DNA of 64,000 nt, taken from contig JBBPEB010000006.1 in the NCBI GenBank assembly GCA_039096225.1, forward strand, positions 483,501-547,500, given 5' to 3'. Source of the DNA: Blastocystis sp. Blastoise (Eukaryota > Sar > Bigyra > Opalinata > Blastocystidae). The notes beneath the pieces were generated by a model. It saw only the letters and a program-made list of their open reading frames with translations. It ran no database searches and was not told where the DNA came from. Position numbers and translations under genes: made by a program. Positions 1 to 13,540 of this stretch are shown piece by piece (the first letter of the stretch is position 1; every line of letters begins with the position of its first letter).

Positions 1-605
1 AAACAAAGATCATCAAAACATTCTTTTAAAGAGAATTTACGTATACGTCGTTCTTCTGTACATTTATTTGATGGTATTGATCCTAATATATTAATTAATG
101 CTAAACCATTTGTTCCTCATAATTTAAAAACAATTAAAAGTATGAATAATATGAATGAAATAGAAGATAATACTGAACCTATAAAGTCTAATGATACTAC
201 TAAGAATATTAAGAATAATACTAATATAAATGAAAATAAGAAGAAGAATAATAAAAAACAACATAATAAGAAACAATATATAAAAGGAAAAAAGAATGAA
301 AATCAAGATATTGAAATAGTTGTTCCTTCGAATAATCAATCTTATTCTATTCCTGCTATAAAATCTATAGTACAAGTAGGAGATATAAATGATGATGATA
401 ATGTAGGTATTGATATTGATAATATGGATGGTCCTGTAGATACTATTACTACTCATGTTTCTCAAGAACAAAATCATCAATTATCTACTCAATCAGAGAA
501 TAAACAAGTTGAAAATAAAAATATTAATAAGAAACCAAAACATAAGAATAATAAGAAATCTAAAAACATAGTGAAACAAGAACAAGTTATTAGTAATGAT
601 CAATC

Positions 606-695
<90 letters not shown>

Positions 696-1302
696 CAATT
701 CTGCTACTGAAGAAAATACATCTGTTTCTACTGAAGAAAATAAGAATATAAAACCAGAAACTAATACAAATGCTCCTGTACATAAGAAACAATATAAACC
801 TAAAAAGCAAACTAATAATAATAATAAACCTATAAATAAGGATACTCCTGTTTCTACTACTTCTACTGTTATCGAAGCTAATAAAGAAGAAACTAATAAA
901 GAAAATGAAATAGAGGATACTAAACAAGTGGAGAAGAAAGTGAATAAGAATAAGCATAGAAACAATAAGAGCCAGAATAAGAAAGCTGTTATTCTTCCTG
1001 AGATCCCTACGGGTCTTCCTACATCAACAGAGCATATAATTACTGGAGAAACAACACCAAAAGCATCAACTAATGATAATATAAATAGCGAAAAGAGTAT
1101 AAATAATAATACTATAAATAATGAAGAAAAACAAGTTGATGATACTGTTTCTGAATCAAATAAAAATACTACTATAAGAAATCAATTTAGAAAACAACGT
1201 AGAAACCAAGGAAAGAAGATGAATTCAAATAATTCTACTGAAACTACAAGTACTTCTCCTTCTGTAAAGAATGAAGAACAACCTCATATCATTGAAGCTT
1301 AA
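1..1302 (+). CDS. Asn/Lys-rich protein with a PAM2-like motif (3' part, 5' end outside window)
   Basis: The frame is open from base 1, so the first in-frame ATG at 142 is probably internal and the gene starts upstream of the window. The visible part is 433 residues ending in TAA at 1300-1302. Near its start, bases 88-117 encode ILINAKPFVP, which resembles the PAM2 peptide that binds the MLLE domain of poly(A)-binding protein (consensus roughly LNxNAxxFxP). The rest is low-complexity: Lys/Asn-rich tracts, a run of about 30 Asn encoded by AAT/AAC repeats (607-693), and Ser/Thr/Glu-rich segments. No globular domain is visible. An RNA-associated role is inferred from the PAM2-like motif only. Basic and Asn-rich composition is common in this genome, so it adds little. 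Confidence 0.7.
607..696 (+). repeat. (AAT)n microsatellite coding for poly-Asn
   Basis: About 30 consecutive AAT triplets lie inside the open frame at 1-1302 and read as poly-Asn. Unlike the similar tracts in the surface-protein genes and the transposase, no GT donor brackets this one, so it appears to be translated. Confidence 0.9.
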
Positions 1303-2015
1303 TATATATATGTTCTTTTTATTATATGATTTTTTTTTATTCTATATATATATTTCTTATACTCTGTATATATTTCCAATACTATTATTGTCAAGAATTT
1401 CTTGTTTTTAAATATATTCTGTAACAAATATTCTTATATCTATATTTCTTGTATTCAAAATGACTATTATTAAACTATAATTTTGTTTTGTTAATTTGGT
1501 TTCTATTCTTTTTATAAATATTAAAAAACTTATTTTTTTCTAAGACTGTTTATATATAAAGTATAAAAATGATTTTTTTTTTTTAATAATAACATATAAA
1601 AGAATAAACAATAAAAAAATATATCGTTTCTTTTTATATCAAAAAAAAATAGTCACAAAATACCCTTTTTTGAATCTTCAATTGAATCATTATTCATATT
1701 ATTAACAAACAAAAAATCATTAAAAGAGCTTTATCTGAATATATATAGATTGAGATTGAATGATGTTCAACGTGATGAGTGTTTTGAAAAAAACAACCAA
1801 TTAATTTGTGGATTTGTATTCCAAAAAGAATCTCCAAAAATCTCGTTTATAATCTCCTCTTTTTGTGTTGTTGTTCTTTTTAAAAAGTTTGTTTTGATAT
1901 TTATAATTGTGCGTTGTGCATTATTTGTAAATAATTTACTTAATTTCTTTGTTGAATTGAAAGAAATCAACATATTAAAGTAAGTTTTAGTAGTTAATTG
2001 TTTCTTATACAGTAG
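1303..2015. other. Intergenic region, no supported gene
   Basis: A+T-rich sequence with T and A homopolymer runs between the Asn-rich gene and the alpha-mannosidase. It should hold the terminator of the first gene and the promoter of the second, but I see no motif I can name. A 77-codon open frame at 1750-1983 has no recognisable features. Confidence 0.6.
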
Positions 2016-5000
2016 ATGAATCATATAATTGTTTTGTTATTGTTCATATTGACTCTATGTCAATCTCAATGTAGTGTAAAGAATGAAATGTTGAAAGAAG
2101 TATTGAAAATATATATTTTTTAAACATTTTCTTTATATAAAGGATTCTCGTGCTTATGAAAAGTCGAATAAAAGAGTTCCTGACGATGAAACAATCAATG
2201 TATATCTTATAGGTCATACTCACGATGATACAGGTTGGCTTCAAACAACTGATCAATATTATGTGAAAGTATTTTATAATTCTAATTCGTTATTTATATA
2301 TAAAATGACTCTATATAGCAAATTCATTATATATTAGATTCGGTAATGTCAGCTTTAACAGAGAATGAAGACCGAAAGTTTACGTATGTCTTTAAGAATT
2401 GTTTATTACGTTATAAAATGTTATTTAATAATGAATCGTGTTTATATTTAGTTATGTCGAACAAGATTATTTCCAGAAATGGTGGAATGAAATATCTGAA
2501 AAGAAGAAAGAACAAGTTCGTCAGTTAGTAAAAGAAGGAAGAGTAAATATTTTTATATATTTTTTTTATTTATATAGAGTTTTTTCTTTATATAAGATTT
2601 TTTTTATTTATATAAGATTTGTTTTTATTTATATAAGATTTGTTTTTATTTATATAATATTAATAAATAAATAAATAATTAAATAAATAAAATAAAATAA
2701 AATAAATAAAATAAAATAAAATAAATAAAATAAAATAAAATAAATATTATCTATATATAGTTAGAATTTAATTTAGGTGGTTGGTGTATGACTGATGAGG
2801 CAGGTGCTCATTATGAAGATATAATAAATGAAATGACATTAGGTCATAAATATATATATGATGAGTTTGGTATACGTCCTACAGTAGGTTGGCATATAGA
2901 TCCTTTTGGTCATTCTAGTCAAGTAGCTTCATTATATTCCCAAATGGGTTTTGATGGTTATAGTATATTTCGTATTCATTATGATGATGTAGAAAGAAGA
3001 AAAGAAAATAAAACATTAGAATTTATATGGAGAGGTTCAAAATCTTTAGATAATGAAAGTGATTTATTTACTCATTATTTAGAATCTGGATATCATGCTG
3101 CAGGAGAAGCAAATTTCTTTGGTGATAGTTGTGGTATGTGTTTTTTTAATAGTGATGATAATTCATGGTTTGCTTGGGATGATTCTTTACCTACTTATAA
3201 AACAAATCAAGAATATCATATGAAACGATTTGTAGATATGGTAAGAACAAGAACTGCTTGGTTTGATAATGGGAATAATTTATTATTACCTTGGGGTGCA
3301 GATTTTACATTTATAAATGCTTTTATTCCTTTTGATAATATGGATAAATTTATTGAATATGTGAATTCTCATGAAAATCAATATCATATACATATTCAAT
3401 ATGCTGTATTATCTGATTATATAAAGGCAGTACATGAATATCATAAGAAGTGGACAGTTAAAACTGACGATTTCTTCCCTTATGCACGTGGATCGAATAG
3501 TTATTGGACTGGTTATTATACATCAAGAGATCGTCTGAAAGGACTTGTTCGGTATATACTTTTATTTTTGTTATTTATTTATTTTTGTTATTTATTTATT
3601 TTTGCTTATTATTTATTTTTGTTTTTTGTTAATTTTATTTAAATATATTTACTAATAGTTTTCATCTTTTTATTCTAGTAATTTTTAATTATATAAATAA
3701 TAAAAATAATATAAATTTAATATATAAATATATAGTGAAAAGATGAATGAATTATCAAATGCTGAAATGTATTTAGCTCTTTCTAAAGCTGAAAAGAAAT
3801 CACTTAATTTTGCTGAATTATATTCAGATATAATGAAATTAAGAAAAGCTCAAGGAGAAGTACAACATCATGATGCTATTACTGGTATATTATTATTATT
3901 ATTATTTATTATTTATTTGTTTCTCATTATTTTTTATACTATATATTATTATTATTATTATATAGGTACTGAGAAACAAGCTGTAGCTAATGATTATAAT
4001 GTTCAATTAGTGAATGGTGCTTATTATGCAAATAAAGCTGCTTCTACAGTATTAGACATATATACTACATTAGAGAATATTAATAAGAATAGTACTGAAG
4101 TTTTCCCTTTATTAACTGAAGAGAATCGTATTGCTGTAGTATTATCGAATACTATTGCTTGGAATAGAACTGAAGTCATTCAATTAATTTCTCCTCGTAG
4201 TGATGTAGGTATATATGATAAAGAAGGAAAACCATTAGAAGTTCAAATTAATGAAATTCCTGAATTCTCTTATGATCGTCGTAATGGTACTTATTATGTA
4301 TATTTCCTTATAGAAATACCTGCTATGGGATATACTACCGTATATATAAAAGTTAATAAAGATTCTATTGTAACTAAACCTATTGAAGATACTTTTATTA
4401 GTAATAATAAGATGAAACTTACACTTAATAATGGTATATTATTATTTTAGTTATTTTTTTTATTTATTATTTTTTATATATTAATCATAATAATAATAAT
4501 TCTTCATATATTAATAATAATAATTCTTTATATAGGTTATATAGAAGATATAATATTATCCAATTCAACTCATTATCCTTTATATTCTTCTTTATATCAA
4601 TATAAATCGAATGTAGGTTATCCTGCTACAAGTGGTGCTTATGCATTTACACCTGGTTTTGAAGGATCTATTGGTGTATCGAATTCAGATAATAATATAG
4701 TTATGGGTGAAGGACGTATTGATTCTATTTTAGAAGGTGATCATATAGTACATCTTATTAGTATAGTAGGTGATCGTGATTGTGATGATATTATTGATAC
4801 AAATCTTAGAGGTTATGATAATAAACAAATTAAATATATAGTCCAACGATTTGATAAGAATGAAGGATGGGGTCAACATTTACAAATTAATACTGTTTCT
4901 ATTAATTTAGATAAATCTCCTTCTAATACTTTATATGGTTCTACTACTATTTCTTCTTCTAAAGAAGAATCACAAGAAATAGAAATTAATTTTTCAACAC

Positions 5001-6499
5001 CTTTTAAAAATAATAAAAAATTATATATGTTTACTACTGTTTCTTCTGAAGAACAACATCTTATATTATGTTCAGTAAAATCACTTAGTAATTCTAAAGC
5101 TATTCTATTAGTTCGTATATATGGTGCTTCTTCATGGAAAAAAGATGTTATTATTAATTATATAGTATTTGAAGAAGGAAGTCAACCTTTTGATTCTTAT
5201 AAAGATCAAATAATATATGGAGAAGGAGAAGGTATATTAGATACAAATAATTTCTTACGATTAAATATTCCTTGGACACAATCACTTCAATCACCACGTG
5301 TTTTTGTACAAGTATATAGTGATATATCAATTAGTATTATGAATCGTTATATACATACTAATGAAATATCCTTTAATATGAAGAGTATTGATGATAATCA
5401 AGGTAAATCTATAAAGATTATGTATTTTATTCTTCCTTCTGTTGATGGCGCTAGTCCTATTTTATCTTCTCAAGAAACTATAAATAATATTATTATTAAA
5501 GGACCATTAGTAGAAGAAATTCAACAAATATATAGAAAAGGATATTATAGTATATATAGATTATATAAACAAGGTATTCAAGAAAATATACTTGAAATAA
5601 ATACAGAAATGAATGGTATTGATGATGGTCGTGAAGTTGTTCTTCAATTGAATACAAATCTTAAGAATGAAAAAACTATATATTCTGATACTATTGGTAT
5701 GGAACAACAAAAACGTGTTTTTAATCCTTTATATTCTGAACCTATTCCTGCAAATATATATCCATGTGTATCTCGTGCATATATAGAAGATAAAAAAGAA
5801 AATATACGTTTAACTGTATTAGTCGATAGAGCTCATGGTGTATCTTCTCAAAAAGAAGGAAGAATGGAAATAATGATAAAAAGAAGAACTATTGGTGATG
5901 ATGGATATGGTGTTGGAGAACCACTTACTGAAAATGATCATGTTAAAGAAAAATTCTGGTTTATGTTTAATACTATTGAAATGTCTTCAATTTTATATAA
6001 ACAACTTGATTTATATTTATCTCATCCTCCTCTTCCTTATTATTCTATTGTTAATAATAATAATATTAATAATAATAATATAAATTTACAAGATCAATAT
6101 TCTTTTATTCAATCTGAATTACCTAAAAATATTCAATTATTAAATTTCCAATTAGCTGGATTATATGATAAGACTTATTTATTAAGATTCCATCATATAT
6201 ATGAAAAGAACGAATGTGAATTAGCTATTCCTGTAGAAATTGATTTATCTAAACTTTTCAAAGGTTTTGAAATCATTGATTATGAAGAAAAGATATTAAC
6301 GGGTATGTTTAATAAAGAACAAGTAGAACGAGAACGTTTACGTTGGGATACTGAAGATAATAATAATAATCATAATGATAATGATATTCATATACAAAAT
6401 AATAAAAGTCATCATAATCAATCTGTTCGTGGAAATAAAAATATGATTATTACTATTAAACCTATGGAATTCAAAACTTTTGCTGTTACTATTAATTAA
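2016..6499 (+). CDS. Lysosomal/secretory-type alpha-mannosidase, glycoside hydrolase family 38
   Basis: Hydrolyses terminal alpha-mannose from N-glycans in the lysosome or secretory pathway. Eight exons (2016-2099, 2143-2268, 2319-2383, 2452-2542, 2761-3551, 3736-3884, 3966-4433, 4536-6499) splice in frame to 1245 aa. The ATG at 2016 starts a hydrophobic signal peptide (MNHIIVLLLFILTLC). Family signatures follow: HTHDDTGWLQT (zinc-binding His/Asp), then GGWCMTDEA, then GWHIDPFGHS carrying the catalytic Asp nucleophile, and later QHHDAITG with zinc-ligand His. The long last exon holds the C-terminal beta domains, including GEGRIDSILEGDHIVHL. The protein is somewhat longer than typical family members because of Asn-rich insertions near the C-terminus. 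Intron 4 is partly an AAATA repeat. All key residues of the family are present, so it is probably active. Confidence 0.93.
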
Positions 6500-6740
6500 T
6501 AACAGTATTGTTTAATAAATTGTTTTGTTAAAGTTTTTTTAACATATTAATAATATTAATTGAAAATGGAATACTTTGTTTTATGTAATAACAAAAAGAC
6601 TTTTTTTTTATAAATATTCAATTGAATAGAAGAGAAAATAATATTTAATCTAATGATAAATTTTTATGTATATCATATATATATATATAATAATAGAAAA
6701 TAGAATAAGCAAAGCATTTAAAAAAAAAATATATATATAT

Positions 6741-8415
6741 TTATATAGGTTTTTGTGAAGTATATGGATTCACAGGATATACATAATTATAATTAATAGG
6801 ATATTGATTAGGATATGTAGTATTTGTATTAGCAGTAATAAAGGAAGGATTCACATATGTATTTGAATCATTATTCATATTTATATTTGAAGGAATAACA
6901 GAATTAGTAGAATTAGGATTTATGTTAATGTTATTATAATTAGGATTTATATTAATGTTATTATTATTAGGATTTATATTCATATTATTATAATTAGGAT
7001 TTATATTCATATTATAATTAGGATTTATGTTAATGTTATTATAATTAGGATCTATATCCATATTATTATAATTAGGTACAACTATCTTAACTTCTTGAGA
7101 ATTTGTAGTTGTAGCAAGAGAATTATTATTATCTGAGATATTATTATTATTATTATTATTAACCAAATTATTATTATTATTATTGTGTTTCTTTTTCTTA
7201 ATAACTTTCTTGGTTTTCTTTACAATCTTTTTTTTAGGATGAGCTGTATATATATATATATATTAATAATATATAAAACATATCTATATAAATATATACT
7301 AGTTTCAGTAGAATCTTCTTCTTCTTCTTCTTCTGGACCATACTTGCAACGATAATATAATTTTACACAAATACATAATGCAATACATAAACATAAAGGA
7401 CCCAGAATAACGAGAACTGCTATACAAATAGTATTCCATCTATCTTGAATTTGTGTTTGTATATTTTTAGAACAAGAAGCCTTCTCAATGTGAATATTAC
7501 CTTTTCTTGCTAATATATGATTATTTCTAGATGGAATACTATCAAAAGTTACCTAGAATATAAATAATATAATTAGTATTAACTCTATATATATACTTTT
7601 ATATCAATAGAATCAGGATTCATTGTGTATTGAGAAGTATTTTCAATATCAAAACAACTATTATTATTATTATTATTATTATTATTTATATATATACGGA
7701 ATAGTATCAATACTATAATTATTATCTTGTTTATCTATATGAATACATATATTTTGAAGATATTGTTTCACTGAACATTTACTATCATTTAAAATTCCAC
7801 CCATTCTTATACATTCAAGACATCTATAATAATATATAGTATTATGATGATCACAAGAATAAAATAAAATAAAATTACTTATTATTAGAACAACCTAATG
7901 TAGAGATATCAATAGAAGAAATTATTGATTTCTTATAAATATATTCTTTATATATTTCTTTATTTTCAATAGAAAATATAATTTGATTTGTAGAAGAAGG
8001 TAATTTTGCTTCATAATAATCTATATTTTTTGATTCACAATTCTTTGAATAATTATTATCATTCTGTACACAATTTTCAATATAATTGACATATGAACCA
8101 TTTATAAATATATAAGGTATTAATAATTGTTTATTCACTTCAATTTTAGGATATTCTAAATATTGATATGTAGATTTAATTGAAGAGAAACTCTTATTAT
8201 AACTAAATAAAATAGTAATTAATCATTTAAAATATCGAAAAAAAATGATCAATAATAAATAGATACATTTCAGTTGAGTTATCAGGACAATTATTTAAGT
8301 AAACAATTTCAGATATATTATAACAAATGATAATAATTGAAATAATATCAATAAAAAACATTGCGCATACTAGCGTAGCACAATTACCTTCACAAGTGCC
8401 TCGAAGTCTTGCCAT
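6741..8415 (-). CDS. Surface-protein paralogue A: two-TM protein with Cys-containing ectodomain and Asn-rich tail
   Basis: Six exons on the minus strand (8267-8415, 7879-8202, 7823-7698, 7657-7597, 7552-7300, 7243-6741) join in frame to 471 aa. Order: short N-terminus, TM helix (about residues 16-35), ectodomain of about 200 residues with spaced Cys and the family signature PYIFINGSYVNYIENC and ISTLGC, a second TM helix (ICIAVLVILGPLCLCIALCI), an acidic EEEEEE stretch, a Lys-rich segment, then a tail of tandem NPNYNNIN-type repeats. Two TM segments around a Cys-containing loop predict cytoplasmic ends and an extracellular or luminal domain. I do not recognise the family; CDC50/LEM3-like topology was considered but its motifs are absent. 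Paralogues B and C lie downstream on the same strand. The MULE inserted about 190 bp upstream of this start. Confidence 0.8.
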
Positions 8416-8518
8416 TCTAAATAAATATATTCTTAATAAACACTTAGACTTTTTAATTGAACAAAACTATTTTAGTATTTTTTTAATTTTATTATAAAGA
8501 TTTTTAGTATTTTATAAT

Positions 8519-8575
8519 GAAATGAAGACAGTTGTTATGTGGGGAGATTCTTCTTTTTTAAGGGGACATTTAGCT
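8519..8575 (-). promoter_or_regulatory. Conserved upstream element of paralogue A
   Basis: A block reading (plus strand) ATGAAGACAGTT, then a G-rich stretch, then TTTAGCTGAATT lies 105-160 bp upstream of the A start codon. Matching blocks occur upstream of B (22497-22555) and C (25323-25380). Position and conservation suggest a shared promoter element. The function is inferred. Confidence 0.5.
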
Positions 8576-8603
8576 GAATTATTTATTTTCATGGGAATAA
8601 TCA

Positions 8604-8613
8604 TTTTTTTGAG
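8604..8613. repeat. Target site duplication of the MULE, left copy
   Basis: The 10-mer TTTTTTTGAG directly abuts the left terminal inverted repeat and is repeated exactly at 20101-20110. A duplication of 9-11 bp is usual for Mutator-like elements. Confidence 0.93.
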
Positions 8614-8664
8614 GAGATAAATCAGCCTATACAGTAGAATTGTTAAAAAGTCAGACAATACAGT
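8614..8664 (+). repeat. Left terminal inverted repeat of the MULE
   Basis: 51 bp starting GAGATAAATCAGCC and ending GACAATACAGT. It is identical to the reverse complement of 20050-20100. Similarity stops abruptly at the inner edge. Confidence 0.96.
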
Positions 8665-8800
8665 AGGGTATGGGAGTATCCCAACGTCTCCGAGTATGAC
8701 TAGGTGTATAAAATAATTATGGGGATAACTTATATTTTATAATAACTGCTAGGGGTATTATATATATATATATGGATTGAATATTGAGTATGTATATATA

Positions 8801-9140
8801 TTATGCCTTATTATACATATGATGACATATATAGAGTAGATTTAGGTGAGGTTCGTGAAAGTAATTGGGGATTGCCAATTAGGTATGCTTATATAGATCT
8901 GATATTGTTAATATAGCCTTGTATAGTTATGTTGAAGTGGTTAGATGAATAAGCAAGTCATATTAGACTTTTATCATAATGGTCGACATTTGGCTGTCAA
9001 AAATAGTCTTTGGGTTATATTATTGATGTATATTATTATATAAGTATGTATTATATCTAAATAGTATATAGGAAATCATATTAAAGAAATATTGATGGAG
9101 AATTACAATTACAGAATGTGGAGTTATCTAGAGGTTTGTT
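8801..9140 (+). pseudogene. Possible decayed ORF in the left arm of the MULE
   Basis: Short stretches read like protein: from ATG at about 8803, MPYYTYDDIYRVDLGEVR and on to NWGLPI. After a GTATGC..ATATAG interruption too short for a normal intron, SDIVNIALYSYVEVVR follows and then TGA. A separate frame near 8945 reads NKQVILDFYHNGRHLAVK. The base composition is less AT-rich than the surroundings. The pieces cannot be joined into one open frame and I recognise no family. It may be a remnant of a second transposon gene or a captured gene. Confidence 0.25.
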
Positions 9141-9199
9141 TTGTCTTGTTCAATCCCATTATGGTATGAGTAGTATATAATAACATTATTATCAATATA

Positions 9200-12100
9200 T
9201 CTTCTCTAGTTGTATAGAAATGGCAGTTAATTGATGTTCAGGAGTTATTATTGTTTTTAATATTTAACACTATCGTTTAGTCCTAGATGATGTATAGTAC
9301 TATTATGTGAATTATTAGATGATTAACTGATATTATTGGAGAGTTATGGATGATTATATATTCAAAATAAAAATAATAAAAATTTTAGTAAAAAGGTATA
9401 TTATGATTCTTTTCTCATTTATTTATTCTTATTGTTGTTATATATGCTTATTATTTGATATATATATTATAGAATTATTATTTTAACATATTTTCCTAGT
9501 CGATTATTGTTATTAATACTACATATAATATTTATATATGCTTTATTATGTATATTGTTATTCTATATATTATTATTTTATTATATTGTTAATTACTATT
9601 ATATATAGAAAAAGTGTATTAATGATCGAATGAATTCATTTATATGTTTATTTGAAGTATGTATTATATTTATATATATTGTATATTTATATATATTGTA
9701 TATTTATATATATTGTGTATTTAGATATATGTGTATATATTATATATATATATGTATACTTATATATTTATTGTATATATATAGAATGATGAATTTTTGT
9801 TATTTCTTTCTATCAGGGGAAAATAATTGTATATATATATAATATTATATATGTTCTTTTATGTATATTGATCCTATAATGATTGTATATGCTATATATT
9901 AATATTATTCTATGTACTAATTCTTGTTTTAAATAAATATGCATGATATATTATATTATTATATAGATATTATATATTTTCTATTATACTTTCTATTTCT
10001 GTATACAATTTATACTAAATGATTACTATTTATATATGAATATTTTTAGTATATTTATTATCATTTATATATATAGTAATGTCATATTCTAGAATTATTG
10101 AGACTGTGTATCTTTCAACTTTATATTGATGTATATAGTCTATATATATATATATATATATTCCTATATACTTTTTATGATGTTGTATATAATTTTTATT
10201 ACATAATATATATACTAGTCTTGTTGTATATAGTATGTGTTAGTTCTATTGCTATTATTAATAAATGTATCTTCTAGCTTGTTCATTCATAATATTATAT
10301 TATGTATGTATATTATTCTATCTATTTATCTTGTTTATATTCAATTTTTTATACTTTTCTTATAGTATATATATAACTCTATAACTTGTATTTATTTAAT
10401 AATCGATATATATATATATAGACTTTTTATTACAAATAGTCAAATATACTCATATTTCAGGATATACTTTATTACCTGTTGGATTCATAAAATTATTTTG
10501 CTTTTCTTGATGTAAATATGTTCAACTTGTATATATTTATTATCATTATTTACTATATATATATATGTATGCATATTTTTATGTTTTATATATACTATAT
10601 TTATTTTTTATAGGTATATTATTTATGGTGTTATTATTATTTTTGTTGGGTATCTTAAAAGTATGTAGTATCGTATATAATTTGTATTTATACTATAGAC
10701 TTGTTATGTACATAGCTTTTATGTAAATATATATGTTGATATATATATATATTTAATATATATAGTTATTATTACATATGTTTTGTATATTCGTTGTATA
10801 ATTATATATTTATTATTATATATAGTTGTTATTATATAAAGTTGTTATTATATATTTATATATATAGTTATTATTATATATAACTGTTATTATATATAGT
10901 TGTTATTATATATTCATTATATATAGTTGTTATTAGATTTATTATGTATAACTGTTATTATATATTTATATATATAGTTGTTATTATATATAGCTGTTAT
11001 TATATATAGTTGTTATTATATATTTATTATATATAGTTGTTATATATATATTTTTATGTATATTTATTATTATATATAGTTGTTATTATATATAGCTGTT
11101 ATTATATATAGTTGTTATATAGCTATTATTATATATTAATATATGTATTTGTTATATATTTATTATATATAGTTGTTATATATTAATATATGTATTTATT
11201 ATATATAGTTGTTATATAGTTATTATTATATATATTTTATATAGTTATTATTATATATATTTTATATAGTTATTATTATATATAGTTGTTATATAGTTAT
11301 TATTATATATAGTTGTTATATAGTTATTATTATATATATTTTATATAGTTATTATTATATATATTATTATATAGTTATTATTATATATATTATTATATAG
11401 ATATTATTAGCTTTTCTTCGTTTACATTCCTCTATATATAGTTTTTTACAAATATGTCTATATATTTGCCATGTATATAAATATTATTTATATTGTTTAT
11501 TAATGCTTATTATATATATAGTCATTATAAATATGCTTATTATATTATTTTCTTATTATATAATTTGCTTATTATATACATATACTTATTATATACATAT
11601 ACTTATTATTGTATATTATACTTATTATATATAAGACTGTATATATACTTATTTTAGAATACACTTATTAAATATATTATATATAATGCTTATTATATAT
11701 ATTATATATATAGTTATACGTATCCTTGATTAACCTTCTCTATTATGCATATATTGTGTAAGATGTATATAGATCAATAAGATAACGTACTTATAGATAT
11801 ATATGACTTGTATAACTCAATAAATAAAAGTATATATATATATAATAATAATAATTATTATTATATATATATATATTGTTTTAAGTCATCGAATATATTT
11901 TTATACGTTATTAACTCTTGTTTCTTATATGACTTCTTTTTATATTATATACAATTACTGATATATATATGATATATATATGATATATATTTCCTTCGTT
12001 CTTTTTCTTTATAAATTATTTTGGTTTCTAGATTTAGTCCAATATATTTATAGATATCTTTTTTACTGTTTTGTATTTCATATCTTTATAAGTAATATAT

Positions 12101-13440
12101 GTTTATATATATATTTAATTCTATTCTATATATATAGTAATAAGTCGATAGCCTTTTATATATCTTCCTGGTTTCAATGGCATAAAAGTTTCGTTGAAGT
12201 CTATAATACTTTATATTTTCATTATATTATTCGTTATACTTATTATATATATATATAGGTTTATGTTGCTCTATGAGTAAATAGTATTATATATTATATA
12301 CTTATTCTATTGTTTTATATATAACTTATCCTATTCGTGTATATTCTTTTATACAGGTTTCTGCAAATTAAATTTCTACTAATGTACATGAAATACCCTT
12401 TTTCTTTATATATGTAGAGTTCCACAATATCTGATATATATATATATATATATACTTTCTTTAAACTGTTTTTATTTTTCTATCTACAATTATATTATTA
12501 TTTCATTATATATAATATATATATAGTTTTTTAGTATATAGTCTCTTCTGAATTCTAGTATATCATATGCATCTATCATTCCTTATCTGTATATATATAT
12601 ATAAATTTAATTCTTTAGTATAATCATTTTTTATATCTCATTCCTTCTTATACTATTCTATATCTTTTATAGAGAATTCATATATATATATATCCTTCTA
12701 ATCATGAATACAGTACTTGATCTTTTTTCAACTGTTTGTGATTAATGTCCTTATCATCCCATATTACTCTTTATAAGAAGATTTTTAGTATATATATATA
12801 ATTCTATATATATATTCTATATATACTAGTATATATATAAGTATATAAGTATTTATAATAGTATATATAGAATTATATATATAGAATTATATATAATATA
12901 TATTATATGTGTATGTATATTATCTTCAATATTCTCTATAGTCCATCATTTTTAACTATTTGTAACTTATTATCTTTTTATATTATATACACAGTATATA
13001 TAGTCTTCATTTATTAGAAAACATCTACAATTAAAATATGTATATAGATCTATACATATATAATTTTTATACAATTATATTTTATTTTTTTATTCATTAT
13101 ATCTAATATATATTTATAATAATGTTTATTTATTCTCTTTATTCTTTATTTATATCTTTATACGCTTTTATTATTCTATATAAATTATTTATAATCTTTA
13201 TTGTCTACATCTTTTATACAATTTATACGACTATATATATTTTCCATTTATTTCATTATAAAAGATTTATTTATTTAGTGTTTATTCCACTTGTTCTACA
13301 AATATAAGAAATCATTATGGATATTCATTAACAGTATAGGTATAATAATAATACGAATATTATTATATTTATATACATAAAAATTTATATATTGTTTATA
13401 TGTTTTTCTTTAAGATTTTTCTATTATTGATTATATCCAT
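9200..13440. other. TA-rich non-coding left arm of the MULE
   Basis: More than 4 kb of very low-complexity sequence. Between about 10740 and 11400 it becomes an irregular tandem array built on TATATAGTTGTTATTATATA-like units. Open frames here are strings of Tyr/Ile from TA repeats. I find no credible gene. Confidence 0.6.
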
Positions 13441-13452
13441 AATTTCAACACT

Positions 13453-13520
13453 CCTTGGACTGTTTATGGTCAGTAGCAATTATTATTGAATTGCTATCAG
13501 GTTCAATTCCTGATCTAAGG
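13453..13520 (+). tRNA. tRNA-like cloverleaf with box B and downstream T-run (possible tRNA or tRNA pseudogene)
   Basis: The stretch folds as a cloverleaf. The acceptor stem is CCTTGGA (13453-13459) with TCTAAGG (13514-13520), one G-U pair. The D-arm is CTG/CAG around an ATGGT loop. The anticodon arm is a 7-bp stem (13475-13481 with 13489-13495) and 7-nt loop ATTATTG. The T-arm is TCAGG-TTCAATT-CCTGA. GGTTCAATTCC (13500-13510) matches the box B consensus perfectly. Seven T residues at 13534-13540 could end Pol III transcription. Against a normal tRNA: the two linker bases after the acceptor stem and part of the variable loop are missing, and base 37 is T. The loop would give anticodon UAU (Ile). 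It lies inside the MULE and may be a captured or decayed tRNA. Confidence 0.45.
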
Positions 13521-13540
13521 TCATTTATTGTTATTTTTTT

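Noticed and set aside
493-965. Minus-strand open frames rich in Ile or Leu opposite the Asn-rich gene
   Set aside because: Shadows of the AAT repeat and surrounding coding sequence; no domains, and the plus frame is the plausible one.
1750-1983. 77-codon plus-strand ORF upstream of the mannosidase
   Set aside because: Overlaps an opposite-strand ORF of similar length, has no recognisable feature, and lies where a promoter is expected.
6741-8415. Identification of the surface family as CDC50/LEM3
   Set aside because: Topology is similar, but the conserved CDC50 motifs and length are not present.
9630-13307. Several Tyr/Ile/Phe-rich ORFs in the MULE left arm
   Set aside because: Composition follows TA repeats; no motifs and no plausible splice partners.
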